Shown here: positions 1-8,430 of the stretch, one piece after another
Layout of the letters: each line of letters starts with the position of its first letter
Position numbering within the stretch: the first letter of the stretch is position 1
NCBI RefSeq assembly: GCF_039541915.1
Contig: NZ_BAABHD010000024.1
Coordinates: 186,001 to 250,000, forward strand
From: Nibrella saemangeumensis
Lineage (GTDB): Bacteria > Bacteroidota > Bacteroidia > Cytophagales > Spirosomataceae
Length of the DNA: 64,000 nucleotides
Direction of reading: 5' to 3'
Program-made: the position numbers and the translations under genes
The notes under the pieces: model-generated
The model's database searches: none
Told to the model about the DNA's origin: nothing
The model's input: the letters and a program-made list of their open reading frames with translations, nothing else

Positions 1-570
1 CTGCTGTAATAAACGGGGCCAGTCGGGCCATTGCCGGGCTTCAATGCCAGCTGTCAGCCTAAAAAACCGATACATTGCATTGAGCAGCCATTGCTGCCAC
101 CAGTTACGGGTCTGGACAAAATCACTCACCAGCCAGAGTCCACCCGGCTTCAGCGCCTGATAGAGCCGGGGGATAATCACATCTGCCAGTCGTTCCTCCG
201 TAAACAGGTCGAGAACGAACGGAGTGATGACCACATCAACCGGCTGCTCCATCTGGATGGCCGTTTCATTACCCAACCGAAATGTTACCCGTGCATCTTC
301 TCGAACGAACGCTCTGGCTTTGGTCAGCATTCGTGCTGAAGCGTCGATATAGATGACTTGTTGAGGCTGGCACCGGTGCAGGACCTCCCTGAGTAACCTG
401 CCCGAACCCCCACCGATTATCAGCACTGTAGCCTGAACCGGAAGGCGATGCAGGAAAACGGTTTGCGCCATATGCAATCTGTCACCAAATACCAGCCGGG
501 CCAGGGTATCGTATACCCCGGCTACCCGGTCGAATCCGGCGTCTGGTGATGCAGATTGCGTATATGTCAT
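1..570 (-). CDS. SAM-dependent class I methyltransferase (3' end outside window)
   Basis: The reading frame opens at an ATG at 570 and stays open for 190 codons to the window edge, so the C-terminus is missing. Residues about 49-58 read VLIIGGGSGR, the glycine-rich motif I of class I methyltransferases. The acidic residue after strand 2 follows (YIDAS, about 73-77), then a PxxxD-type core (VDVVITPFVLDLF) and a KPGG turn. These show a Rossmann fold that binds S-adenosylmethionine. Nothing visible fixes the substrate. It lies downstream of a SnoaL/NTF2-like gene on the same strand, with a terminator-like hairpin between them, so it probably has its own transcript. The family is well supported; the specific role is unknown. 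Confidence 0.8.
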   Translation of the reverse strand, partial: MTYTQSASPDAGFDRVAGVYDTLARLVFGDRLHMAQTVFLHRLPVQATVLIIGGGSGRLLREVLHRCQPQQVIYIDASARMLTKARAFVREDARVTFRLGNETAIQMEQPVDVVITPFVLDLFTEERLADVIIPRLYQALKPGGLWLVSDFVQTRNWWQQWLLNAMYRFFRLTAGIEARQWPDWPRLLQQ

Positions 571-617
571 TTTGCCTGGCAGTTTACGATCAGGATGAAT
601 AGAGAACAAAAAAGCAA

Positions 618-657
618 GGGTATCGATCAGTAGGTTTTCTCTACGAACTCGATACCC
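618..657 (-). terminator. Rho-independent terminator-like hairpin
   Basis: The 9-bp arms GGGTATCGA (618-626) and TCGATACCC (649-657) are perfect, with a further TAG/CTA pairing inside. Read on the minus strand, the stem is followed by TTGCTTTTTTG. It fits the end of the NTF2-like gene that stops at 684. Confidence 0.7.
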
Positions 658-683
658 GGTCTGGCAAAAACTATTTCGTGAAC

Positions 684-1079
684 TTACCCCGGCGACTGGC
701 TGGTGTTCCAGATGTCGCGGTGGAGGAGCCAGCGGTCACCCTGGCGCTTCCAGACTACCACATATTTGCCGTGGTCGAGTTGGTCACCGGTAGCGCTGCT
801 TAGCTCGTAATGACCAATCTCAACGGCGGTATCGCCATAGTCTTCGGCTTCCACGGTCGTGAGTTTGGCTTTAGCCACGCCTATATCCATGGCTCCCTGC
901 CAAAACTGCCCAATCGTTTGTGGCCCTTTTTGTTCGGTGGCACCAGGCGGCAGCAAGGCAGCATCGTTCGTATACAATTTTGACAGTTCCTTGCTGTCCT
1001 GCCGGGCAAAAGCGGCTTCAAAAGCATCATTGCCCCGGCGGATCTGGTCTTTGATTGATTCGGTCGTTTGAGTTTGCAT
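684..1079 (-). CDS. SnoaL/DUF4440-like (NTF2 fold) protein
   Basis: This 131-residue protein begins with a helix and the pattern GNDAFEAAFARQD...LYTNDAALLPPG, typical of the DUF4440/SgcJ/EcaC group of NTF2-like proteins. It ends in the beta-rich part (GHYELS, GKYVVVWKRQGDRWLLHRDIWN). These proteins form a cone-shaped pocket and are often of unknown function; some are ketosteroid-isomerase-like enzymes. There is no signal peptide, so it should be cytoplasmic. It is flanked by terminator-like hairpins on both sides and is probably monocistronic. The fold is confident; no catalytic role can be assigned from sequence. Confidence 0.8.
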   Translation of the reverse strand: MQTQTTESIKDQIRRGNDAFEAAFARQDSKELSKLYTNDAALLPPGATEQKGPQTIGQFWQGAMDIGVAKAKLTTVEAEDYGDTAVEIGHYELSSATGDQLDHGKYVVVWKRQGDRWLLHRDIWNTSQSPG

Positions 1080-1189
1080 AGGAATAGAGGTTTACATTCA
1101 GGCAAATGTGCTGACGTTCAGTTCCTTTAGCAATACCACTTTTGGGGTAATTTATTTATCGGAAAGCACTGCGTAAAACCAGATCAAAC

Positions 1190-1221
1190 AACAGAGCCCG
1201 GCCAGTCAGCCGGGCTCTGTT
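1190..1221 (-). terminator. Terminator hairpin downstream of the GH65 gene
   Basis: Thirteen-base perfect arms (1190-1202 and 1209-1221) around a 6-nt loop, lying 19 bp past the GH65 stop codon. The minus-strand tail is only moderately T-rich (GTTTGATC). It would close the leftward maltose operon. Confidence 0.7.
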
Positions 1222-1239
1222 CAACATATTGTTTTGAAG

Positions 1240-3561
1240 TTACGCCAATACTTTCCGGTCTGCTTTCTTACGGCTTTCAGCTTCAATGGTCAGCGGCTCA
1301 TCATACAACGTAATCGTAACGGGATGGCTGGAGAAGTTCTGCACGGATACGCCCGATTGCGTTACGCTGATCTGGAGTAACGCTCCCCGGAACCGAATCT
1401 TGAAGGCCAGTGAATCCCAGTTGTCAGGACAGTACGGATTCAGCCGCAACTGATCGTTTTCCACGCGCAGGCCGCCAAAGCCCTGCACAACCGCCATCCA
1501 GGTACCGGCCATGGAGGTAATGTGGCAGCCGTCTTCAGTATCGTTGTTGTAGTCATCGAGGTCAAGCCGGGCGGTACGGAGATACATCTCGTACGCTTTC
1601 TCCTTCAGGCCCAGTCTGGCCGCCAGTACGGCGTGAACGCAGGGCGACAGCGATGATTCATGCACGGTCATCGGCTCGTAGAACTCGAAGTTGCGCCGGA
1701 TAGTCTCCTCATCAAATTCGTCTTCAAAGAAGTACAGGCCCTGCAACACATCGGCCTGCTTGATAATGCACGAACGCAGAATGCGGTCCCACGACCAGTT
1801 CTGGTTCAGCGGGCGCTGGCCTTTGGGTATTTCGCTCACCGGCATCAGTTCCTTATCCAGAAAACCCTCCTGCTGCAGGAATACCTGCCGGTTTTCATCG
1901 TACGGGAAGTGCATATTATCGATGATCTGCCGGGCCGTCGCCACTTCTTTATCCTCACGGAAGTGAATCCTATCACAGAGGGCGTTGAACTTTTCGGCGT
2001 CTAGGCGCTTCGCAATCTCAATGGCTTCCAGCGTATAGCGCAGCGTCCAAACGGCAATGTAGTTGGTGTACCAGTTGTTATTGACGTTGTTTTCGTACTC
2101 GTTCGGGCCGGTAACGCCCAGCATCACGTACTGCTGCTTCGCTTCTGACCAGTTGACCCGCTGGCTCCAGAACCGGCTAATGGCAATCAGTACCTCCAGC
2201 CCATAATCGACCAGGTACTGCTCGTCGCCGGTGTAGCGCACATAATCATAAATGGCGTGGGCGATGGCTCCGTTGCGGTGGATCTCCTCGAAGGTAATCT
2301 CCCACTCGTTGTGACTTTCTTCCCCGTTCATGGTGACCATCGGGTACAGCGCGGCTCCGGCCCGGAAGCCCAGTTTCTGCGCGTTCTCAATGGCCTTGCC
2401 CAGATGCCGGTACCGGTACACCAGCAGGTTACGGGCCACTTTCTGGTCGGCGGTAGCGAGGTAGAACGGAAAACAATAGGCTTCGGTATCCCAGTAGGTA
2501 CTGCCGCCGTATTTCTCGCCGGTGAAGCCTTTGGGGCCGATGTTCAGCCGCTCGTCTTCGCCAGTGTAGGTTTGGTTCATTTGGAAGATATTGAACCGGA
2601 TGCCCTGCTGCGCGGCAATGTCGCCTTCGATGGTGATGTCGTTCATCTTCCATTTATCCGCCCAGGCCTGCTTCTGCTCAAATTCCATCTTTTCAAAGCC
2701 TTTACGCACCACCTGCTTCAGATACTGACGGGTCTCCCGCATCAAGTGGTCAGGGTCGTAGTTGAGCGACGACAGATTGACGGCATACTTGAAGATAACC
2801 GTTTCCTGCCCCCGCTGGCAGTCGAGGGTCATGCGGTTGGCTACGTACTTTTCGTACTTGATGGGCTGCGACTGGAAATCGACCCGCTTGCCGTCCTGCT
2901 CAATCTCGACGGCCATGCCCGTACACACGTGGAAGCCAGTTTTGCGGGTACGCATTTCAATGAAAGCTTCGCCGTAACCGGTTTCTTTCCGGACCTCATC
3001 CCAGAATTTTTCGTCGTAGTTGGCGTCGCGGTTACGGATGTCGCCGTCAATGTACGGCGTGATGGTAATCTTGGCGTCGAAGTTCAGGGGGGTGATGCTG
3101 TAGCGGATCGCGCCGGCTTCATCATCAACGATGCTGCAAAAGCGCCTGGCATTGACCTGGAGCTCTTTACCGCTCTTCAGCACGGCCACAAATGACCGCT
3201 CCAGGTATCCTTCTTTCATATTCAGCATCCGGCGGAAGCTGCGTACCTCGCAGGTGTTGAGGTCGAGGGATTCGTACTCAATGTCGATGTCGATACCAAT
3301 CCAGTTGGCAGCATTCAGGACTTTGGCGAAGTATTCAGGGTAGCCGTTTTTCCACCAGCCGACGCGCGTTTTGTCGGGATAATACACCCCGGCCACGTAG
3401 TTACCCTGTAGGGACTTGCCCGTAAATTTTTCTTCAAAATTGCCCCGCTGGCCCATTCGCCCGTTGCCGAGGCTCATTACACTTTCGGTAATTTCATTGT
3501 ACTCGCGGTGAAAGCCTTCTTCGACAATACACCACGGGTCATGCTTCAGGTATTGCTTCAT
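1240..3561 (-). CDS. GH65 family disaccharide phosphorylase (likely maltose phosphorylase)
   Basis: A 773-residue protein from the chosen ATG at 3561. An in-frame start at 3618 would add 19 residues with no resemblance to the family, so MKQYLKHDPW is preferred. The hallmark GVTGPNEYENNVNNN lies near the middle; its Glu (residue 488 from this start) corresponds to the family general acid. The N-terminal beta-sandwich, the (alpha/alpha)6 barrel and the C-terminal beta domain (to residue 773) are all present, matching the usual 750-790 residues. GH65 enzymes cleave alpha-glucosides with phosphate, giving beta-glucose-1-phosphate. The beta-phosphoglucomutase, two amylases and MFS transporter nearby favour maltose, though trehalose, kojibiose or nigerose phosphorylases belong to the same family. 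No signal peptide, so cytoplasmic. Confidence 0.93.
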   Translation of the reverse strand: MKQYLKHDPWCIVEEGFHREYNEITESVMSLGNGRMGQRGNFEEKFTGKSLQGNYVAGVYYPDKTRVGWWKNGYPEYFAKVLNAANWIGIDIDIEYESLDLNTCEVRSFRRMLNMKEGYLERSFVAVLKSGKELQVNARRFCSIVDDEAGAIRYSITPLNFDAKITITPYIDGDIRNRDANYDEKFWDEVRKETGYGEAFIEMRTRKTGFHVCTGMAVEIEQDGKRVDFQSQPIKYEKYVANRMTLDCQRGQETVIFKYAVNLSSLNYDPDHLMRETRQYLKQVVRKGFEKMEFEQKQAWADKWKMNDITIEGDIAAQQGIRFNIFQMNQTYTGEDERLNIGPKGFTGEKYGGSTYWDTEAYCFPFYLATADQKVARNLLVYRYRHLGKAIENAQKLGFRAGAALYPMVTMNGEESHNEWEITFEEIHRNGAIAHAIYDYVRYTGDEQYLVDYGLEVLIAISRFWSQRVNWSEAKQQYVMLGVTGPNEYENNVNNNWYTNYIAVWTLRYTLEAIEIAKRLDAEKFNALCDRIHFREDKEVATARQIIDNMHFPYDENRQVFLQQEGFLDKELMPVSEIPKGQRPLNQNWSWDRILRSCIIKQADVLQGLYFFEDEFDEETIRRNFEFYEPMTVHESSLSPCVHAVLAARLGLKEKAYEMYLRTARLDLDDYNNDTEDGCHITSMAGTWMAVVQGFGGLRVENDQLRLNPYCPDNWDSLAFKIRFRGALLQISVTQSGVSVQNFSSHPVTITLYDEPLTIEAESRKKADRKVLA

Positions 3562-3635
3562 TTCATCACAGGTTATTATATACACATAACGAGAACCCCA
3601 CGGTTCTCGCATGCTCATTGATACACGTTAACAGA

Positions 3636-4211
3636 TTAGGCTGTTTTGACAAAGGTACTCATTTCTTCTTTTACGCGAAGAGCCTGCCGGATGTGGCGTT
3701 CGGTGTGTAAAACTAACATAATCAATGCATCGCCGAGCCGGATTTTTATCCAGTTGCCAAACAAAGACATCATCCGGGTCTTATTCCAGTCGAGGTAAAT
3801 GGCCTTATCCAGCAAGTCGTGCAGCAATTGTTGCAGTTCAACAAACTGGCTCAGTACGCTTGGCTCATCCAGGTCGGCCCGGGGCCGGATAAGACTTGGA
3901 GCCGGGAGTTTCAGGTTGGTATTCGGATCAACCGAATAGCGCAACGCCCGCCCCACCCAGTCCGATTCAATAAGCTGATCAGTTGGCATAGCCTGAATCA
4001 GCCCGAGGTCATCTATTTTTTTCTGCAGGTTCCGGATATAGAAACGCTCAGCCAGGTTTAGATGCTGAAGGCATTGACCAATGCTCCAGCGATCAGGTGC
4101 CGGTCTCCAGCTCAACTGATCAGGACTAAGCGGCCGGAATTCCGTCTCTACCGTAATCAGTACGGCACGCAGACGATCCTGCAATTGATATGCGGTTTCC
4201 AGCTTTTGCAT
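3636..4211 (-). CDS. DinB-like four-helix metal-binding protein
   Basis: A 191-residue helical protein of the DinB/YfiT-like superfamily. The N-terminal half holds the signature region DRWSIGQCLQHLNLAE, with His50 as a likely metal ligand. The C-terminal helix carries HTERHIRQ, with His169 and His173 as the other two ligands. These proteins bind a divalent metal and include thiol-dependent transferases, for example the bacillithiol-S-transferase BstA. A bacillithiol gene (bshB1) lies 13 kb away, so a thiol-transferase role is possible but unproven. The gene sits between pgmB and the GH65 phosphorylase with short spacing, so it is probably co-transcribed with the maltose genes although it has no obvious role there. 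Confidence 0.82.
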   Translation of the reverse strand: MQKLETAYQLQDRLRAVLITVETEFRPLSPDQLSWRPAPDRWSIGQCLQHLNLAERFYIRNLQKKIDDLGLIQAMPTDQLIESDWVGRALRYSVDPNTNLKLPAPSLIRPRADLDEPSVLSQFVELQQLLHDLLDKAIYLDWNKTRMMSLFGNWIKIRLGDALIMLVLHTERHIRQALRVKEEMSTFVKTA

Positions 4212-4256
4212 TTTTTTATTGTTTGATGCCCAAGCCAGACGCCCGGCTTAAACAAT

Positions 4257-4934
4257 TCAGTACACATCCAGCCCGGCCGTTCGGTCGAGGCTTTTGAGCA
4301 GTTGCGGAACAGTCAGGTGCTCCAGTGAGGGCACCACTATGTCCGCCTGCGTTAACACATCCGGGGAACCAATACCCACGGCGATCATATCCGCCCGTTT
4401 GGCTGCGTCGATACCGGCAACAGCATCTTCAAAAACGACACAGTCGGCCGGCGAAACCCCCAGTTCGTCGGCTCCTTTCAGAAACACCTCCGGGTCTGGT
4501 TTGCCCCTCGTAATTTTATTACCGTCAATTACCGTACCAAAGGCATCGCTCATGCCGATGCGGTCCAGAATTAGCCGGGCGTTCTTGCTGACGGAGCCCA
4601 GTGCCGTTTTGATGCCGGCGTCCCGGACCTGGCTGAAAAAAGCCGGTACACCAGGCAGAATGTCGTTGGGCGTCATGCGGCTGACCAGATCCAGGTACCA
4701 CTGATTTTTCTGAGCCGCCAGTTCAGCTTTGCGCTCCTCCGGGAGCGTGAGGCCACCATGTTGCAGAATGATCTCCAGCGACTCAACCCGGCTTACGCCT
4801 TTTAGCTGTTCGTTAAATTCTTCCGAAATATCGAAGCCCAGTTCGTTGGCCATCCGGCGCCAGGCCTGGTAATGAAAAATAGCGGTGTCGACAATGACAC
4901 CATCGAGGTCAAACAGAAATGCTTTTATTACCAT
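4257..4934 (-). CDS. pgmB: Beta-phosphoglucomutase (HAD superfamily)
   Basis: This 225-residue HAD hydrolase-fold protein starts with FLFDLDGVIVDT. Asp9 is the phosphorylated nucleophile and Asp11 the acid/base that typifies phosphoglucomutases. The cap region contains GVSRVESLEIIL, close to the substrate-recognition segment of beta-PGM. Motif II/III (LGSVSKN) and motif IV (GKPDPEVFLKGA...FEDAVAGIDAA) are intact. It converts beta-D-glucose-1-phosphate to glucose-6-phosphate, so it directly follows the GH65 reaction. It lies in the leftward run between the lipoprotein and DinB genes with small gaps (12 and 45 bp). The assignment is strong from motifs and context together. Confidence 0.93.
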   Translation of the reverse strand: MVIKAFLFDLDGVIVDTAIFHYQAWRRMANELGFDISEEFNEQLKGVSRVESLEIILQHGGLTLPEERKAELAAQKNQWYLDLVSRMTPNDILPGVPAFFSQVRDAGIKTALGSVSKNARLILDRIGMSDAFGTVIDGNKITRGKPDPEVFLKGADELGVSPADCVVFEDAVAGIDAAKRADMIAVGIGSPDVLTQADIVVPSLEHLTVPQLLKSLDRTAGLDVY

Positions 4935-4946
4935 TATGCGTTTAAT

Positions 4947-5384
4947 TCAGATTGTAATCGGGTATGATTTGGTATTAGAGCAAATTTCGTAACGTCCCTC
5001 AATGGCCTTACCATCTACCTGCACACGTTCAATACCCCCGTAGCCTTTGCAACAGCCTTTGGTAGCAAGGTTGTACGTAACATTGATCTCCTTACTGATG
5101 CCGTTACCCAGATCTAACCGATAAAGTCCGGATTTGTAAAAAAGGACGAACATAAAGCTTTTATCCGCGCAGCTTTTTTCCATCCGTACGGGATCTCCGG
5201 GCGAGTTGAGATACGTTAGCTTAACATTTTTAGCATCAAACTGATCGGTGATATCCTCACCTTTCGCATTTAGGATAGTGAACACAATGTTCTGCTCAAA
5301 GAGACAGTCGCAGGCTGGTTTTTCGCAGGACACCTGCATCAGACAGATTATCAGAAATGATAACCAAACGTTTCTATGTTTCAT
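4947..5384 (-). CDS. Small hypothetical lipoprotein
   Basis: A 145-residue protein with a hydrophobic N-terminus (WLSFLIICLMQ) ending at a lipobox-like QVSC; Cys20 would be lipidated after cleavage. The mature part is beta-rich and contains several cysteines (CEKPACDC near the N-terminus, a CC pair in KGCCKGYG, and CS near the C-terminus), so disulfides in the periplasm are likely. I do not recognise the family. It sits 12 bp upstream of pgmB in the same direction and follows the PIG-L gene by about 110 bp, so it may be part of the maltose transcript. A surface or periplasmic accessory role is a guess from location only. Confidence 0.6.
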   Translation of the reverse strand: MKHRNVWLSFLIICLMQVSCEKPACDCLFEQNIVFTILNAKGEDITDQFDAKNVKLTYLNSPGDPVRMEKSCADKSFMFVLFYKSGLYRLDLGNGISKEINVTYNLATKGCCKGYGGIERVQVDGKAIEGRYEICSNTKSYPITI

Positions 5385-5493
5385 GTGTGGATAGTTTTAG
5401 CTCCAATATAAACTGATTCTACTGCTCAGGAGCCATTAATCTTGTAAAGGGTTGTATTTCATCCCTGGTTTAACTTTAATTGTTTTGCGGCAA

Positions 5494-6366
5494 TCAAAAG
5501 CCACTCGTCTTCAGCGCGTCAAATAGCTGCCGCACCTGGGTAATACCAGCCTCACCGTTGAGCGCGAAATACCAAAATGTTTCTAAATCGCCCCGGTGCA
5601 TAGACGAGTTCATGTCGCCACTCTGCGATTTGTGTTCAGCTTTGACCCAGTCGGCCACAATCATGTAGCTATGCTTGTTGTCTTCGCCGAAGGTGCGGGA
5701 GCGGTCATATTCAAAAACGGGAGCCGATGCCAGAATCCGCGTTTCCGGAAACCCTTCTAGCTCCGCAAACCGGAAGGTATATCCCTTGTTCATGGCCTGC
5801 CCGCCCAGCACTATTGGTTTGCGGCCGGTCATCTGCTGCACCGCCCGCAGGGCCAAAATGGAAGCCGCTTTATGATGAGCATGCTGACCATCGTGCGGGA
5901 CCATACAGAAGACATAGTCATAATTACCTCTGGATAGAATCTCGTCCAGCCGTCTGGCCACCAGGGCCGCATCCCAGCGCTGCCCGCTCAGGTAAGGCTT
6001 CGGGTCCCGGTTGTAGAAGTCGTCGCGCTGGTCGAGAAAAAAGAAGTTGCCAATGCCCATCACCTCGCCCGCCCGCATCATCTCCTTCTTCCGAATGAGG
6101 GGCAGATGCTTCCGGCCAATCACCGAATCCAGCATGTTCATGCCATAGTATTTGGAAGCTAACATGCCGTTGAAACCACCGGACGCATCGGTCACCAGCG
6201 CCAGATCTGCCGAGCCTTTCAGCTCGCGGGTAATCTTGAAGACCGTAACCGGAAACACGGTTTCGTCGTCGGGGTGGGCCGTAACAATCAATACTTTTGG
6301 TCCGGTCTGGGCCAGTACAGGCAGGCAGAAAAGCAGTTGAAGCAGCAGTGCTTTCATACTTCTCAT
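5494..6366 (-). CDS. Secreted PIG-L/LmbE family deacetylase
   Basis: A 290-residue protein with a signal peptide (residues 1-20, ending VLAQ) followed by VLIVTAHPDDE. HPDDE at 31-35 is the zinc-binding motif of PIG-L N-deacetylases. The second metal-site region is PHDGQHAHHKAA. Family members remove acetyl groups from N-acetylglucosaminyl substrates. Here the enzyme is exported and begins only 3 bp after the GH13 gene ends, so the two are translationally close and probably made together. A role on an N-acetylated glycan met with starch, or in cell-surface trimming, is inference. It is unrelated in job to the cytoplasmic PIG-L protein at 16.9 kb. Confidence 0.87.
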   Translation of the reverse strand: MRSMKALLLQLLFCLPVLAQTGPKVLIVTAHPDDETVFPVTVFKITRELKGSADLALVTDASGGFNGMLASKYYGMNMLDSVIGRKHLPLIRKKEMMRAGEVMGIGNFFFLDQRDDFYNRDPKPYLSGQRWDAALVARRLDEILSRGNYDYVFCMVPHDGQHAHHKAASILALRAVQQMTGRKPIVLGGQAMNKGYTFRFAELEGFPETRILASAPVFEYDRSRTFGEDNKHSYMIVADWVKAEHKSQSGDMNSSMHRGDLETFWYFALNGEAGITQVRQLFDALKTSGF

Positions 6367-6369
6367 ATT

Positions 6370-8244
6370 CTATTTCATCAACTCCAGCACCACAGCGGTT
6401 TTGGCAGGAAGCTTTATGAGCTTCAGGTCACTTACCGTTTCATCGGTCAGCACGTTGCGGCCTTTGGTGAACCCTTTCATGCTGTCAGTAAAGCGGCCGG
6501 TATCGAGTCCGATTTCCTTATCGGTTGTATTGGTCGCCACCATCACGGTCTTGTTGTTGTCGTACCGGAAATAGGTATAGAGCCCATCCTGCGGAATATA
6601 CTGCATCAGCTTTCCCGAGTGCAGCGCGGGGGTCGCCCGGCGGTAGTTGGCCAGCTTCCGCACAAAATCAAAGGCTTCATTTTCCCGCCTGGAGCGACCG
6701 GCGGCCGTAAACTTGTTCTCCCGGTCACCCGGGAAGCCCCCCGGAAAATTACGGCGCACTTCAGCATCGGTAGGGTCCTTGAAATTCTTCATCAGGATTT
6801 CGGTGCCGTAGTACAGAGAAGGAATACCCCGCGTGGTCAGCAGCCACGTCACGCCCATTTTATACTTGTCCAGATCATCGCCGATAACCGACAGGTAGCG
6901 GTTTTCGTCGTGGTTATCCAGATAGGTTACCAGTTTCATCGGGTCGGCATACACGGCGTCCTGCGCCAGCGTCTGATGCACCCGGCTGACCCCCGTATCC
7001 CAGCCGAAGTTCTGTTGCAGACCGCCGTTGATGGCGTTGAACAGCGGAAAATCCAGCGTGCTCGGCAGATTGCTTTTGAACGGATAGTTGAGATTATTTT
7101 TGACAAAGTACGATAGTCCAGCCGGCGTACTGACCAGCGACTCCCCGAACAGAAGAAGTTTCGGGTATTCGGTCAGCAGCGTCTGGTTGCAGCGATTCAT
7201 AAACGCCATGTCGTTGTATTTATAGGTATCAATCCGCCAGGCATCCAGGTTAAACAGCTCCGTCGACCAGATGGCGTGCTGAATCAGGTAGTTGGCCAGA
7301 TACGGATTCCGCTGGTTCAGGTCGGGCAGAAACGGGGTAAACCAGCCATCGAGCATTACCTTCAGATCGGCTGGGGCCGCGTGCGGGTCATAGAGCGACT
7401 GCTCTTTGTGGGAGGTATTGGTATAGCTCGACCAAGTATTGAACCAGTCTTTGGTGGGCTGGTCTTTGTAAAACCAGTGGTCGTCGCTGACGTGGTTGTA
7501 CACGGCATCCTGCACCAGTTTCATCCCCCGCTGGTGCAGGGCCTTGCTAAGCTGCGAATAGGCTTCGTTGCCGCCAAACCGGCGATCAATTTTGTAGTGA
7601 TCCGTAAAATGGTAGCCGTGGTAGCCCGCCTGCATCCGGTCGGGGCCTTCTTTTTTGAGTAACTCATCATTCTGAATCACCGGGGTCATCCAAAGGGCCG
7701 TTACACCCAGATCCTGCAGGTAATCGAGGTGATTGATAATGCCCTGAATGTCCCCGCCATGCCGGAGATACGGATTGTTCGCATCGGCATTCGGGTCGAG
7801 CATGTCGGCAAATTTGTCGTTGGCTTCACTGCCGTTGGCAAACCGGTCAGGCATGATCAGGTAGATCAGATCGGCGGGGGTTACACCCAGCGGCTGGTGC
7901 GATTTCCGGCGCAGTTCGTAACGGTAAGGCGTCCGGTTGTTGCCGTTGGCAAACGTTAACACCATCGTGCCGGGCTTAGCCGCCGGGGTAATGTCCAGGT
8001 CAACAAACAGGTAGTTGGGGTTCTCAACCTTATTCACTTTTTTAAGCCGCACACCCGGATAGGTGAGGCTGACGGTAGAGGAACCGATGTTTTTACCGTA
8101 TACCAGCAGTTGCAGGTTCGGATTTTTCATGCCGACCCACCAGTTGGTCGGTTCCACCCGCTGAATGGCCGGTGCCTGGGCAAATACAAGTTGCGGCAGA
8201 AACACTGCCAGAAAGATAAAAGGAGGAAAAAGGTGTTTTTTCAT
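6370..8244 (-). CDS. Secreted GH13 neopullulanase/cyclomaltodextrinase (SusA-like)
   Basis: A 624-residue protein with a signal peptide (1-22, ending VFAQ). It has an N-terminal Ig-like domain of the cyclomaltodextrinase type (IQRVEPTNWWVGMKNPNLQLLVYG), a GH13 barrel and a C-terminal beta domain. Catalytic residues are visible: nucleophile Asp339 in LDAWRID, acid/base Glu368 in LLFGES, and Asp446 in YLDNHDEN, with DAVYNH as conserved region I. It resembles the periplasmic SusA neopullulanase that cuts maltooligosaccharides and pullulan into di- and trisaccharides. It is the first gene of the leftward run and is divergent from a second amylase, sharing a 186-bp control region. Its products would feed the GH65 phosphorylase. 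Confidence 0.92.
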   Translation of the reverse strand: MKKHLFPPFIFLAVFLPQLVFAQAPAIQRVEPTNWWVGMKNPNLQLLVYGKNIGSSTVSLTYPGVRLKKVNKVENPNYLFVDLDITPAAKPGTMVLTFANGNNRTPYRYELRRKSHQPLGVTPADLIYLIMPDRFANGSEANDKFADMLDPNADANNPYLRHGGDIQGIINHLDYLQDLGVTALWMTPVIQNDELLKKEGPDRMQAGYHGYHFTDHYKIDRRFGGNEAYSQLSKALHQRGMKLVQDAVYNHVSDDHWFYKDQPTKDWFNTWSSYTNTSHKEQSLYDPHAAPADLKVMLDGWFTPFLPDLNQRNPYLANYLIQHAIWSTELFNLDAWRIDTYKYNDMAFMNRCNQTLLTEYPKLLLFGESLVSTPAGLSYFVKNNLNYPFKSNLPSTLDFPLFNAINGGLQQNFGWDTGVSRVHQTLAQDAVYADPMKLVTYLDNHDENRYLSVIGDDLDKYKMGVTWLLTTRGIPSLYYGTEILMKNFKDPTDAEVRRNFPGGFPGDRENKFTAAGRSRRENEAFDFVRKLANYRRATPALHSGKLMQYIPQDGLYTYFRYDNNKTVMVATNTTDKEIGLDTGRFTDSMKGFTKGRNVLTDETVSDLKLIKLPAKTAVVLELMK

Positions 8245-8353
8245 AGATTATAGGTCATCATAGGATTTACTGAGGCAAAGTTGTCAAAATAAACTAAACG
8301 GATTGTAGTTTTGACGCACTCCAGAGGACTTTCATGGTTCGTTTGTAACTTAT

Positions 8354-8425
8354 TTAGTACGAAGAGGTTTGGCTTTTTATCGTACCAAGTTCTATTTTTT
8401 CGCTGAATAAGTAAATTCGTACCAA
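8354..8425. promoter_or_regulatory. Candidate operator sites between divergent amylase genes
   Basis: The near-identical 10-mers ATCGTACCAA (8379-8388) and TTCGTACCAA (8416-8425) lie in the divergent spacer. A third copy in the opposite orientation, TTAGTACGAA (8354-8363), differs by one base. One copy sits inside the spacer of the putative rightward promoter and one just after its expected start. The layout suits a repressor or activator of both amylase operons. The binding protein is unknown. Confidence 0.4.
8368..8400 (+). promoter_or_regulatory. Putative Bacteroidota-type promoter for the rightward amylase operon
   Basis: TTTG at 8368-8371 is followed after 21 nt by TATTTTTT (8393-8400), close to the Bacteroidota -33/-7 pattern TTTG-N19-TAnnTTTG with one mismatch. 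Transcription would start about 25 nt before the ATG at 8431. Confidence 0.4.
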
Positions 8426-8430
8426 AACCT

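Noticed and set aside
2257..3195. 312-codon open frame antisense to the GH65 gene
   Set aside because: It overlaps conserved GH65 sequence, and its product has no recognisable domain.
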